Positions 17,407 through 26,601 of a stretch of DNA of 64,000 nucleotides are shown here, in pieces. The DNA is from Spirochaetales bacterium (GTDB taxonomy: Bacteria > Spirochaetota > Spirochaetia > Sphaerochaetales > Sphaerochaetaceae), in NCBI GenBank assembly GCA_017470995.1, contig JAFUXI010000008.1, forward strand, positions 1-64,000, given 5' to 3'. The notes under the pieces are model-generated. The model was not told the DNA's origin. It made no database searches and saw only the letters and a program-made list of their open reading frames with translations. How positions within the stretch are numbered: position 1 is the first letter of the stretch; the number at the start of each line of letters is the position of its first letter. Position numbers and translations under genes: made by a program.

Positions 17407-18741
17407 TCAGTTCTCTTTCTTTTCCTCGGACTCTTCCTTGGGCTCTACGGGCTTGAATGTGTTGCTCTCAAGCAGAAGATCGCGGGCCTTCTTGTACTTG
17501 ACGTCATCCTCTGCGTAGATCTTCATGGATTCGTAGTTCGGGTTGTCCTTGTTGATGTCCTCACCGTAGTTCTTGAGCTCGGCCTCGATCTCCTCCTCGG
17601 AAACCTCGTATTTCTGCTCTTCCTTGATCTGCTCGATGATCAGCTGACCCTTGATGTTCTGGATCGTGTCTGCTCTTCTGGTCTCGAGGAAGTTCTCCTT
17701 TCCGCCGCCCTGGGCACCCATGATCTTCAGGACATCTTCCTCGCTCATTCCGAAGCGGGAGATGAAGTTCTGCCAATCCTGCTCGAGCTGTGCCTCGACC
17801 ATGCTCTTGGGAACATCGATCTCGGTCTTCTCAAGCAGAGCCTTGACAACTGCGTCGAGCTTGGCTGCCTTGTTGCCTTCCTCTGCGTTGTCCTCAAGCT
17901 GCTTTCTTGTGGCCTTCAGAAGGTCGTCGACTGTCTTGTACTCGTCCTTGACGTCCTGTGCGAAATCGTCGTCCAGCTCCGGGACTTCCTTGTACTTGAC
18001 TTCCTTGACTGCAACCTTGATCTTTACGGTCTTTCCGAGGTAATCGCTGCCCATGCCGCTCTCGTCGTCATAGGTCTTCTCGATGACGCTCTCGTCTCCC
18101 TTCTTCATGCCGACAAGATCCTTGTCCAGCTTGTAGAAGTTGTAGGAGCTGCCGACCGTGAATGTGAAGTCGTCTCTCTTGTTGGCTGCCATCTCGTTTC
18201 CGTCGGCATCGAGCTCTGCATAGTCGATGGTGACTATATCACCCTCGGCGATAGCACCGTTCTTGGTGATGACCATGGCGTTCTGCTCGCGGAGTCTCTC
18301 GATCTCTGCGTTGACATCGGCATCGGTGATCTGTCTTGCGGGATACTCGATCTCAAGTCCCTTGTACTCGGGCAGTGTGACTGTCGGGAGCACATCGTAG
18401 ATGACGCTGTATGTCACGTCTGTGTTGGGCTTGAACGGAAGCAGTGCATCCTCGTTCTGGAGCTCGGGTGTGCTGTAGGGAAGCGGGCGATCCTTTGCGT
18501 CCATGTCCTTGTAGGAATCCTGGAGGTTCTTCTCCATGAGCTTGAATGTGACCTCTTCGCGGATGGCATCGCCGTACTTGCTCTCGACAAGTGAAACAGG
18601 TGCCTTGCCGGGTCTGAAGCCCTTGAGTGTGAGCTTCTTGGCATAGTCCTTGATGGTCTTTGAATAATCTTCCTCGATTGTGGCTGCGCTGAGCGTAAGT
18701 GTGAGTTCCACGGATGAGTGCTCGAGTTTCTTGATTTCCAT
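17407..18741 (-). CDS. tig: Trigger factor (ribosome-associated chaperone/PPIase)
   Basis: 444 aa from MEIKKLEHSSVEL at 18741, with GAGAGGAA spaced correctly; a TTG five codons upstream is in frame but lies inside that site. The ribosome-docking loop appears as FRPGKAPVSLVESKYG (family GFRxGKxP). An FKBP-like domain follows at about residues 160-250, then the helical arms. The C-terminal tail is Glu/Lys-rich. First gene of tig-clpP-clpX, the common bacterial order, joining folding and degradation. Confidence 0.97.
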   Translation of the reverse strand: MEIKKLEHSSVELTLTLSAATIEEDYSKTIKDYAKKLTLKGFRPGKAPVSLVESKYGDAIREEVTFKLMEKNLQDSYKDMDAKDRPLPYSTPELQNEDALLPFKPNTDVTYSVIYDVLPTVTLPEYKGLEIEYPARQITDADVNAEIERLREQNAMVITKNGAIAEGDIVTIDYAELDADGNEMAANKRDDFTFTVGSSYNFYKLDKDLVGMKKGDESVIEKTYDDESGMGSDYLGKTVKIKVAVKEVKYKEVPELDDDFAQDVKDEYKTVDDLLKATRKQLEDNAEEGNKAAKLDAVVKALLEKTEIDVPKSMVEAQLEQDWQNFISRFGMSEEDVLKIMGAQGGGKENFLETRRADTIQNIKGQLIIEQIKEEQKYEVSEEEIEAELKNYGEDINKDNPNYESMKIYAEDDVKYKKARDLLLESNTFKPVEPKEESEEKKEN

Positions 18742-18886
18742 TTCTATTCCTCTCAACTAATGATTTTCAACGTTTGAAAAAATGTCGCTTCACAAATATA
18801 TAGAAATTACAGAAAGAAATCCACTACCTAGGTCGACATTTTTCCAAGTCTCGCATGGAACCGGAAAAAATAAAGTACATCAGCTA

Positions 18887-18915
18887 TTGCGCAAGTTCTG
18901 CAAAAATGCTATAAA
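18887..18915 (+). promoter_or_regulatory. Promoter of tRNA-Gly
   Basis: TTGCGC (18887-18892), 17-base spacer, TATAAA (18910-18915); RNA start expected about five bases before the mature tRNA. Confidence 0.75.
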
Positions 18916-18927
18916 CAATCTCGTCTT

Positions 18928-18999
18928 GCAGCAGTAGCGTAGTGGTTACGCACCACCTTGCCAAGGTGGCCTACACGAGTTCGAATCTCGCCTGCTGCT
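18928..18999 (+). tRNA. tRNA-Gly (anticodon GCC)
   Basis: Acceptor stem GCAGCAG/CTGCTGC, D arm GCGT/ACGC, anticodon stem CCACC/GGTGG with loop TTGCCAA (anticodon GCC), and T loop TTCGAAT in a CGAG/CTCG stem. The outer T-stem pair is A-C. Discriminator T; CCA is not encoded. It stands alone with its own promoter and terminator. Confidence 0.96.
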
Positions 19000-19017
19000 T
19001 TTTTTATGCCCTTTTAG

Positions 19018-19053
19018 GCCCTTGCAGATATGTTTTTGCAAGGGCTTTTCTTT
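19018..19053 (+). terminator. Terminator of tRNA-Gly
   Basis: Perfect nine-base stem GCCCTTGCA/TGCAAGGGC (19018-19026 with 19037-19045) followed by TTTTCTTT. It ends just before the convergent carB stop. Confidence 0.9.
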
Positions 19054-19056
19054 GAT

Positions 19057-22000
19057 TCAGTATTTGTTCGGCAGTTCCCTGACGATGTACTCTTTTCTCT
19101 CCAGGTACTTTATGGCCTCCACTGCGGCGCTGGCTGCAGAGGTGGTCGTGGTGTAGGGGACCTTGTTGCGCATGGCCTCGGATCGGATCTCGTCATCGCT
19201 TCGCCTTGAGTGGAAGCCCATCGGGGTGTTGATCACCAGGGCAACTCTGTGGGCTCTGATCATGTCAACGATGTTGGGGTGTCCGTCGTGGGTCTTGAGG
19301 ACAACGTCGGTCAGAACGCCCTGGTCGAACAGATCCCTTGCCGTTCCCCTTGTAGCAGCAATCTGGAAACCCATCTCCTGCAGGGCGAGGGCGATCGGGA
19401 CTATGGTCTTGCGGTCCTTCTTGTTCACGCTGATGATGACCTTGCCCTCCGTGGGAAGAACATTGCCTGCTCCGTTCTGGCTCTTGGCATAGGCTTCGCC
19501 GAAGCTTCTGCCGAAGCCCACGACCTCACCGGTCGACCTCATCTCGGGACCCAGCTGCGGGTCGACGTTTACGAACCTGTCGAAGGAGAAGACTGCTTCC
19601 TTGATGGCCCATCCGGTTATGCAGTGGCCTTCGCCGATGTCCTGTCCGCTTTTCACAAGGCCCTGTCTGACCAGGTCCTGACCCAGCCAGACCTTCGTTG
19701 CTGTCTCTATGAGATTGACTCCAGAAGCCTTGCTGATGAACGGTACGGTTCTGCTGGCCCTGGGATTCACCTCGATGATGTAGAGCTTACCGTCCTTTTC
19801 CGCGAACTGGATGTTCATCATTCCCTTGACGGGAATCTCCCTGGCAAGGCGAAGCGCCCAACTCTTCATCTGCTCGAGAATCTCGGGCTTGCTCTTGTAT
19901 GGCGGGAAGACGGATGCGCTGTCTCCGGAGTGGATTCCGGCAGCTTCTATGTGCTGCAGTATTCCGCCGATGTAGATGTTCTGTCCGTCAGAGACGGCAT
20001 CCAGGTCGTACTCGAAGGCATCCTCCAGGAACTGGTCCACAAGCACGGGAGCTTGCGGGGAGATTGTCACTCCGGATTTCTCGAAGAACTCGGCAAGACC
20101 GGCATCGTCGTATGCGATGAACATGCTTCTTCCGCCGAGGACGAACGAGGGTCTGAGAAGGACGGGGAATCCCACTTCATGGGAGCATCTGAAGACGTCT
20201 CCCGGGGTTCCGGCCATGCGGTTGTCCGGCTGTCTGAGTCCGAGCTTCTTGACCAGGGCGGAGAAAAGGCCCCTGTCCTCGGTCGCGTCTATGCCCGAAA
20301 GCGGGGTTCCGATTATGTTGGCGCCCCATTTCTCCAGTTCGTCCGCCATGTTAAGCGGTGTCTGTCCGCCCAGCTGAACGACTACGTCCTTCACCTGTTC
20401 CTTCTCCAGGATGCCTATGACGTCCTCTGCGGTGAGGGCGCTGATGTAGAGTCTGTCGGAAGAGGTGAAGTCCGTCGAAACCGTCTCCGGGTTGCTGTTG
20501 ATCATTATGGTCTTGCGGCCGTTTTTCCTGAACGCAAAGGAGGCGAGGGTGCAGCAGGTGTCGAACTCGAGTCCCTGTCCGATCCGGTTGGGACCGGAGG
20601 CTATGATGGCCACGGCGTTCTCGCCGAGCGGCTCGCCTTCATCCTCTTCGCCGTAGGCGGTGTAGCAGTAGGGTGTGAGGGCGTTGAACTCGCCGGCGCA
20701 GGTGTCTACGAAATGGACCGAGGGTCTGAGCCCGGCCTTCTTTCTCATCTCTTCAACGTCAGAGGCGCTGAGGCCTGCAAGCTGCGCGATCCTCTTGTCT
20801 GACATTCCCGCCTGCTTGGCCTTCAGAAGCAGTTCTTCATCGAGATTCTGTCTGATCCGGTTGTCCAGATCTGCCTGCTCGACCAGAAGCGAGAGGAAGA
20901 ATCTGTCGAATCCGGTAATCTTGGAAATCTCTCCGAGACATGTTTCTCCCTGTTCCGTTATGACTGTGTATGCTGCCTGAAGCCTCAGCGGATGAGCGCA
21001 CCTAAGCAGGGTATCAACGTCATTTTTAGCCCTATCAAGGCCAACCAGGCCCTCAAATTTCCTTTCGCTTGCCCTGATGCCTTTGTTCAGGGCCTCCAGC
21101 GCAGTCCTTCCCAGAGCCAGCGCCTCACCGACGCTTCGCATCTGTGTTCCGAGTGCGCTTGCAGGCAGCGGGAACTTCTCCAGCTCAAAGCGCGGCACCT
21201 TGACTGCGGTGTAGTCCAGAGCCGGTTCGAAGCACGATACCGACTGGCCTGTGATCTCGTTCACGACCTCGTCCAGGGTGTAGCCGACTGCGAGTTTTGC
21301 AGAGCAGCTTGCGATCGGAAAGCCCGTTGCCTTGGAGGCCAGGGCGGATGAACGCGAGACCCTCGGATTCATCTCGATTACTATCATCCTGTCGGAATCG
21401 TTCTGCATTGCGAACTGGACATTGGAACCTCCGCAGTCCACTCCGACTGCCCTCAGGATGTCGATGGATGCGTTTCTCATCCTCTGGTACTGCTTGTCGC
21501 TGAGCGTCTGGATCGGAGCGATCGTGATGCTGTCTCCGGTGTGGACTCCCATGGGGTCTATGTTCTCGATGGAGCAGACTATGATGGCGTTGTCCTTGCT
21601 GTCGCGCATGACCTCCATCTCGAACTCCTTCCAGCCTATGAGAGACTCTTCGAGAAGAGCCTCATGGGCCGGAGAGACCTCCAGGGCATGCTCCACCAGG
21701 GGAAGGAACTCCTCTTCGGTGTTGGCTATCGAGCCGCCCATTCCCCCCAGAGTATATGAAGGGCGGATTATGATCGGAAGCGGGATTTCCCTGCGGGCGG
21801 CCTTTGCCTCCTCCAGGTTGTGTACAACCGTACTCTTTGCGCTTTCGAGGCCTATCGAGCTGACTATGTCCTTGAAGGCGCCGCGGTCCTCGGCCTTGCG
21901 GATGGACTCGATCGATGCTCCGATGACCTTGACGCCGTACTTCTCGAGAAGACCCTTGCTTTCAAGCTCCATGGTCAGGTTCAGTGCGGTCTGGCCACCC

Positions 22001-22269
22001 ATGGTGGACAGGATGGCATCGGGTCCGACCTGCTGGAATATCTTCTCAACATAATCGGTGGTAAGCGGTTCGAGGAAGATGTGGTCCGCAATGCCCGGTG
22101 TGGTCATCATGGTGGCCGGGTTCGGATTTATCAGCGAAACCTCGTAGCCTTCTTCCTTCAGCGTCTTCACGGCCTGGTTGCCGGAGTAGTCGAATTCACA
22201 GGCCTGTCCGATTACTATCGGGCCGGAACCGATTACCAGTATGTGGTGTATGTCGTTTCTTCTTGGCAT
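19057..22269 (-). CDS. carB: Carbamoyl-phosphate synthase large subunit
   Basis: 1070 aa, full length. Two tandem ATP-grasp synthetase halves: the first begins with LVIGSGPIVIGQACEFDYSGNQAVKTL and the second with the matching AIIASGPNRIGQGLEFDTCC near residue 560. The last ~130 residues are the MGS-like allosteric domain (VIISVNKKDRKTIVPIALALQEMGF). It makes carbamoyl phosphate from bicarbonate and ammonia from CarA for pyrimidines and arginine. The ATG overlaps the carA stop (TGATG). Confidence 0.98.
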   Translation of the reverse strand: MPRRNDIHHILVIGSGPIVIGQACEFDYSGNQAVKTLKEEGYEVSLINPNPATMMTTPGIADHIFLEPLTTDYVEKIFQQVGPDAILSTMGGQTALNLTMELESKGLLEKYGVKVIGASIESIRKAEDRGAFKDIVSSIGLESAKSTVVHNLEEAKAARREIPLPIIIRPSYTLGGMGGSIANTEEEFLPLVEHALEVSPAHEALLEESLIGWKEFEMEVMRDSKDNAIIVCSIENIDPMGVHTGDSITIAPIQTLSDKQYQRMRNASIDILRAVGVDCGGSNVQFAMQNDSDRMIVIEMNPRVSRSSALASKATGFPIASCSAKLAVGYTLDEVVNEITGQSVSCFEPALDYTAVKVPRFELEKFPLPASALGTQMRSVGEALALGRTALEALNKGIRASERKFEGLVGLDRAKNDVDTLLRCAHPLRLQAAYTVITEQGETCLGEISKITGFDRFFLSLLVEQADLDNRIRQNLDEELLLKAKQAGMSDKRIAQLAGLSASDVEEMRKKAGLRPSVHFVDTCAGEFNALTPYCYTAYGEEDEGEPLGENAVAIIASGPNRIGQGLEFDTCCTLASFAFRKNGRKTIMINSNPETVSTDFTSSDRLYISALTAEDVIGILEKEQVKDVVVQLGGQTPLNMADELEKWGANIIGTPLSGIDATEDRGLFSALVKKLGLRQPDNRMAGTPGDVFRCSHEVGFPVLLRPSFVLGGRSMFIAYDDAGLAEFFEKSGVTISPQAPVLVDQFLEDAFEYDLDAVSDGQNIYIGGILQHIEAAGIHSGDSASVFPPYKSKPEILEQMKSWALRLAREIPVKGMMNIQFAEKDGKLYIIEVNPRASRTVPFISKASGVNLIETATKVWLGQDLVRQGLVKSGQDIGEGHCITGWAIKEAVFSFDRFVNVDPQLGPEMRSTGEVVGFGRSFGEAYAKSQNGAGNVLPTEGKVIISVNKKDRKTIVPIALALQEMGFQIAATRGTARDLFDQGVLTDVVLKTHDGHPNIVDMIRAHRVALVINTPMGFHSRRSDDEIRSEAMRNKVPYTTTTSAASAAVEAIKYLERKEYIVRELPNKY

Positions 22270-23363
22270 CAGGCTCTATCCTCCAGCAGTGAATCGAATA
22301 TCCAGGTTCCGTCCTGAGGTCCTGGTGAGGCTTCGGGGTGGAACTGCACGCTTCTGACATGCCTTGATCTGTCATAGAGGCCTTCTACCGTGCCGTCGTT
22401 GGCATTTACGAACCAGATGCTGACGCCTTCGGGCAGTGTGCTTCTGTCGCTCATGAAGCCGTGGTTCTGGCTGGTCACGAAGGTCTTTCCTGTATCCAGG
22501 TCCCTGACGGGGTGGTTTCCGCCGTGGTGTCCGAAAGTCATCTTGACGGTTCTGCCGCCGAGCGCCCAGGTAATGATCTGGTGTCCGAGGCAGATTCCGC
22601 TGACGGGAATCCTGCCGAGGCAGGTCTTCACTTCATTGACGGCTCCCTGAAGCAGGGCCGGGTCTCCAGGTCCGTTCGACAAGAAGAGCAGGCAATAGCC
22701 CTTGTCCAGCACATCGGATGCCTTGAAGGAAGGCGGAAGCAATGTCACATGAAGGCCTCGTCTGTAGATGTTCTCGATTATTGATTTCTTGATGCCGAAA
22801 TCCACCAGCGCAACTCTGGGGGAGTCTGCATCCGGGCACTTTGCAAAACCCTCTCCGAGATCCGGATCGGGGGTCTCTTTCTTTACGCTTACTCCGTCTA
22901 TCAGATCCCTCTCAGTTATTTTCGGGAAGGAGGCGAGCACCTTGCGTGCTTCTGCTTCCATGCCTTGTGGAAAAATCACTGCATTCTGGCTTCCGTAGTT
23001 CCTGATATGCAGGGTGAGGCTTCTGGTATCCACATCGGTTATTCCGCACTTGTTCTGCCTTGCCATGAATGACTGAAGGCTCTCCCGTCCGGGAGGAAGC
23101 GGTCCTTCGTAGAGCTTTCTTACAACAAGAGCCGTGGCATTTATTCCACAGCTCTCATTCCAGGATTCATCAACTCCATAATTTCCGATGAGCGGATAGG
23201 TCATCAGAACAATCTGCCCGTTGTATGACGGGTCGGTAAGTATTTCACTGTAACCGGTCATGCTGGTATTGAAAACAAGCTCGCCGCAACAGATGGAAGG
23301 ATTTCCGAAAATCCTACCGCTGAAGCACGTGCCGTCCGAAAGAAGCAGGTAGCCTTTTTCCAT
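22269..23363 (-). CDS. carA: Carbamoyl-phosphate synthase small (glutaminase) subunit
   Basis: 364 aa from MEKGYLLLSDGTCF at 23363, with GAGG ten bases upstream; in-frame upstream codons to 23405 have no ribosome site. N-terminal CPSase domain (FNTSMTGYSEILTDPSYNGQIV), then class I amidotransferase with the nucleophile in SGICLGHQ and His in VQFHPEASPGP. Supplies ammonia to CarB. The upstream region carries a four-copy TGCAACA box. Confidence 0.97.
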   Translation of the reverse strand: MEKGYLLLSDGTCFSGRIFGNPSICCGELVFNTSMTGYSEILTDPSYNGQIVLMTYPLIGNYGVDESWNESCGINATALVVRKLYEGPLPPGRESLQSFMARQNKCGITDVDTRSLTLHIRNYGSQNAVIFPQGMEAEARKVLASFPKITERDLIDGVSVKKETPDPDLGEGFAKCPDADSPRVALVDFGIKKSIIENIYRRGLHVTLLPPSFKASDVLDKGYCLLFLSNGPGDPALLQGAVNEVKTCLGRIPVSGICLGHQIITWALGGRTVKMTFGHHGGNHPVRDLDTGKTFVTSQNHGFMSDRSTLPEGVSIWFVNANDGTVEGLYDRSRHVRSVQFHPEASPGPQDGTWIFDSLLEDRA

Positions 23364-23419
23364 GGTTATAGAACCTCGCTTGTCATATCTACAACAACTT
23401 ACCAAAACCGTATGTTTAT

Positions 23420-23470
23420 TGCAACATCATTCGGTGCTTTTGCAACATTATAAATGCAACATCTGTTGCA
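23420..23470 (-). promoter_or_regulatory. Cluster of TGCAACA boxes over the carA promoter region
   Basis: TGCAACAT occurs at 23420-23427, 23441-23448 and 23455-23462, and inverted as TGTTGCA at 23464-23470; the last two form the near-perfect palindrome TGCAACATCTGTTGCA. On the minus strand a TATAAT (23452-23447) lies among them, about 80 bases before the carA start. No good -35 is seen, which suits an activator- or repressor-controlled promoter. The binding protein is unknown. Confidence 0.6.
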
Positions 23471-23652
23471 ATATAAACTGTTTATATGGCCTTTACATGT
23501 TTTGTCCAATTCGATATATTTCTAGTCCGACGGGATTTAACATCTACTTGCTCCGTCAGGGAACTGCCAGAAAAAAGATTGCAGAAAGACGACGAAGTGA
23601 AGAATTCCGAGTGCAAGGCGGAAAGACGAGATTGGCTAGTGCCAATTGAGGA
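23471..23652. other. Gene-free remainder of the carA-metK divergent spacer
   Basis: No convincing coding frame or known RNA. The only structure I see is a small inverted repeat ATTGGC/GCCAAT (23631-23646) just upstream of the metK promoter. Confidence 0.5.
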
Positions 23653-23680
23653 TTGACAACATAGCAATCGGGATTATACA
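23653..23680 (+). promoter_or_regulatory. Promoter of metK
   Basis: TTGACA (23653-23658), 16-base spacer, TATACA (23675-23680). The remaining ~55-base leader is too short for a SAM riboswitch. Confidence 0.65.
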
Positions 23681-23740
23681 CAAGTCGGATTGTGCAAGAT
23701 GTTTAATGGCAATTCCCTAAAATAGCTAAAGGAGGAAAGC

Positions 23741-24784
23741 ATGACTATGTTTTCAACCGAGATGGTGAGCAAATACCATCCAGACAAGTACGCGGATCAG
23801 ATATCCGACTCAATCCTTACAGTAATACTGAAATCCGACCCCAAGGCACATGTGGCCTGTGAGACCCTCGCAAAGGACGATACCGTCGTAATCGCAGGGG
23901 AAATCACCGCTTCATGCCACCCTGATTACGAGGCTATCGTCAGAAGCGTCGGAGACCGCCTCAACTACAAGGTCGGCAAGGTCATCAACCTGATTACCGC
24001 ACAGAGCCCCCAGATCGAGAATGCCGTTGATTCCGACGAGCGCATCGGCGCCGGCGACCAGGGCATGATGTTCGGCTATGCCGTCAGGGGCGGAAAGTAC
24101 TACCTGCCTTACGGACAGGAGATCGCAATCGACATCATCAAGGCAATCGAGAAAGACATCGAGACCAATCCCGATACAATCTTCCAGGGCGATGCCAAGA
24201 CCCAGGTCACGACAGACATTTCCGCCAGGGGCTATGTCAAGCCGCTGGATACCACACTGATTTCAGTCTGCCACAAGGAGGGTCTTACCCTCAATCAGGT
24301 CAAGGCAAGGACCTTGGAGCTTCTTGAAGAGAACGGAATTCCGATGGCCGGGAAGATGCTGATCAATCCTGCAGGTCTTTGGACCTTCGGAGGACCGGCC
24401 GCAGACTGCGGCCTGACGGGCAGGAAGATCGTCTGCGACCAGTACGGCGGCTATGCGCCGGTCGGAGGAGGGGCTTTCAGCGGAAAGGACCCGTCAAAGG
24501 TTGACAGAAGCGGCTGCTACATGGCACGCAAAGTCGCGGTGGACATGGTGAAGAAGTATGGCTTCGAGAGCGCATCCATCCAGCTTGCCTATGCAATAGG
24601 AGTCAGCGAGCCCGTATCGGTATCGGCATTCGGCCTTGATGTAGAAGGAAAGAGGGTGGACGTAAGTGAAGAAGTCATATCCACATATGACCTGACACCG
24701 AAGGGGATTTCCGATTATCTGAATCTCACCGAGCTCGATTATTCAAGGATTTCCGGCGGAAATCACATGATCAACTTCATCTGA
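23741..24784 (+). CDS. metK: S-adenosylmethionine synthetase, short form
   Basis: 347 aa, clearly shorter than the usual 380-400. It makes SAM from methionine and ATP. Motifs: KYHPDKYADQISD (ATP-binding His; the usual residues before HPDK are E-G, here K-Y), GAGDQGMMFGYA, GGGAFSGKDPSKVDRS, and a conserved ISGGNHMINFI-type end. AAAGGAGG precedes the ATG. It stands alone, divergent from carA and convergent with ade. The short length and altered N-terminal motif suggest a divergent MetK subgroup; enzymatic residues in the P-loop-like segment are kept. Confidence 0.93.
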   Translation: MTMFSTEMVSKYHPDKYADQISDSILTVILKSDPKAHVACETLAKDDTVVIAGEITASCHPDYEAIVRSVGDRLNYKVGKVINLITAQSPQIENAVDSDERIGAGDQGMMFGYAVRGGKYYLPYGQEIAIDIIKAIEKDIETNPDTIFQGDAKTQVTTDISARGYVKPLDTTLISVCHKEGLTLNQVKARTLELLEENGIPMAGKMLINPAGLWTFGGPAADCGLTGRKIVCDQYGGYAPVGGGAFSGKDPSKVDRSGCYMARKVAVDMVKKYGFESASIQLAYAIGVSEPVSVSAFGLDVEGKRVDVSEEVISTYDLTPKGISDYLNLTELDYSRISGGNHMINFI

Positions 24785-24793
24785 AAACCGTTG

Positions 24794-26536
24794 CTACTCT
24801 TCGATTTCAAGAGGTACGAAGTCGTACTTCTTGAGGTCGAACAGACCCATGTCCGTGATTTTTATCTCCGGAATCACGACCAGGGACATGAAACACAGCG
24901 TCATGAACGGATCCACGCCTCCGCTGATTCCCAGCTCGCGTCTTGCTGTCTCGATTATCGATGCCAGCTTCTGAGCCACGACTTCGCCCGGAAGGTCAGT
25001 CATCAGACCTGCGATCTCGTGCTGTACGCAGTCCAGAACCTTTCCGTCCTTGACCACCACCATGCCTCCACCCATTCTTATGAGCTTCTGAACCGCATGG
25101 TCCATGTCGATGTCGTTGTCTCCTGCAACTATGATGTTGTGCGAATCGTGCGCAATCGAGGTTGCGATGGCCCCGCCTTTCAGGTTCAGTCCCTTGATGA
25201 GACCCAATCCTATGTTGCCTGTTCCGTGGTGGCGCTCGACTACGGCGATCTTGACGATATCTTCCTTGTTTCTGCGCCAGATACCGTTTTTGTCCAGATC
25301 TACCCAGGCATCGGTCTGCTCGGTTACAACTGAACCGGGATTGACCTTCATGACCCTCACATGCGGGCTCTTGAGTTTGAGTTCGAAGCGTTTCGCGTTG
25401 AGACCTTTGACATCCATCTTTCCGCTGACCTTTTCTATGGATGTACGGCTCACGGATGCAAGGTATTTGTGTCCTGATGCCACGTGCTGACCTGCGGTAT
25501 AGACTTCTTCCACTCGGAAGTCCTTGTCCAGTGAAGACAGCAGCAGGAAATCGGCTCTTCTTCCGGGAGCGATTGCCCCGCGGTCGTCCAGGCGGTAACA
25601 GTTGGCGGCATTGACCGTCGCCATGCAGATTGCCGTTATCGGGTCCACGCCGGCGGCGATTGCCATGCGCACGTTGTTGTCGATATGTCCGATTTCGACC
25701 ATGGTCTTGGCGGCACAGTCATCGGTGCACAGAAGACAGCGGTCACTGTTCTTGTCATTCATGCCCTTCAGAAGATTCAGCAGGTCATGGCATGCGGTTC
25801 CCTGCCGCATGAGGACGTACATTCCGCGTCTGATGCGGTCCAGCATGTCCTTTGCGGTAGCGCACTCATGGTCAGTGGCTATTCCCGCCGCGCAGTAGGC
25901 ATCGAGACGCGGTTCGAATCCCAGATAGTGGCCGTCTATCATCTTCCCTGCGTTCTTTGCCACAAGTAGCTTGTCCAGTACTTCATCCCTTGCGGCACAG
26001 ACTCCTACGAAGTCCATCATTTCACCAAGGCCGAGGACCCTGGGATGATTGATTCTCTTTTCGATTTCCTCCGGTCCGATCCTGGCTCCCGAGTTCTCGT
26101 ACGGGGTGCAAGGCACACAGGAGGGAACCTGGAGGAAGACCGACAGCGGGAGGTTTTCCGTGGCCTGTAGCATATAGTCGAAACCGTCCAGTCCGCATAC
26201 ATTGACGATCTCGTGGGGATCTGCAATCACGGTCGTCGTGCCGCATGGAATGACGAGACGCGAATACTCCGAGGGGGACAGGTGCGAGGATTCTATATGA
26301 AGATGGCTGTCTATGAAGCCCGGTACCAGATACATACCATTGGCATCAACGACTTCCTGAGCCGCCGGGAACCACTGTTCACCGTAGCCTGCGATCATAC
26401 CGTCTATGATGTAGAGATCGGCATCGAATACTTCCTTGTTGAAAACATCCACGATATGGCAGTTTGTGATTCTCATATCTGCCCGATATCGTCCTCTTGA
26501 AACGTTGATCAATCTCTGAAGGTCTTTCTTCTCCAT
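24794..26536 (-). CDS. ade: Adenine deaminase
   Basis: 580 aa, normal for the Ade amidohydrolase family; converts adenine to hypoxanthine and ammonia. SHLHIESSHLSPSEY carries the metal HxH motif, followed by IADPHEIVNVCG; later DGHYLGFE, TDHECATAKD and LCTDDCAA (metal Asp), then the C-terminal deaminase domain (HDSHNIIVAGDND). A GGGGG run serves as ribosome site immediately after a terminator, so its message depends on read-through from the upstream permease or on an unseen promoter. Confidence 0.96.
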   Translation of the reverse strand: MEKKDLQRLINVSRGRYRADMRITNCHIVDVFNKEVFDADLYIIDGMIAGYGEQWFPAAQEVVDANGMYLVPGFIDSHLHIESSHLSPSEYSRLVIPCGTTTVIADPHEIVNVCGLDGFDYMLQATENLPLSVFLQVPSCVPCTPYENSGARIGPEEIEKRINHPRVLGLGEMMDFVGVCAARDEVLDKLLVAKNAGKMIDGHYLGFEPRLDAYCAAGIATDHECATAKDMLDRIRRGMYVLMRQGTACHDLLNLLKGMNDKNSDRCLLCTDDCAAKTMVEIGHIDNNVRMAIAAGVDPITAICMATVNAANCYRLDDRGAIAPGRRADFLLLSSLDKDFRVEEVYTAGQHVASGHKYLASVSRTSIEKVSGKMDVKGLNAKRFELKLKSPHVRVMKVNPGSVVTEQTDAWVDLDKNGIWRRNKEDIVKIAVVERHHGTGNIGLGLIKGLNLKGGAIATSIAHDSHNIIVAGDNDIDMDHAVQKLIRMGGGMVVVKDGKVLDCVQHEIAGLMTDLPGEVVAQKLASIIETARRELGISGGVDPFMTLCFMSLVVIPEIKITDMGLFDLKKYDFVPLEIEE

Positions 26537-26548
26537 GATCTGCCCCCG

Positions 26549-26578
26549 TTAAAAAACGCCGCAGGAAGAACCTGCGGC
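26549..26578 (-). terminator. Strong terminator between purine permease and ade
   Basis: Minus-strand stem GCCGCAGG/CCTGCGGC with a five-base loop, followed by GTTTTTTAACGGG. The T run ends about 13 bases before the ade ATG, so it lies between two same-strand, functionally linked genes. Confidence 0.9.
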
Positions 26579-26601
26579 AGAATTGTTTTTCTTTTCCCTT
26601 G

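Noticed and set aside
19210-20802. 530-codon open frame opposite carB
   Set aside because: Shadow of codon bias in carB; no motif, and it runs across one complete ATP-grasp domain.
23482-23667. 61-codon frame in the carA-metK spacer
   Set aside because: No ribosome site and no similarity; overlaps the metK promoter.
23690-23740. Possible SAM riboswitch before metK
   Set aside because: Leader is only about 55 bases and shows no riboswitch-like paired core.
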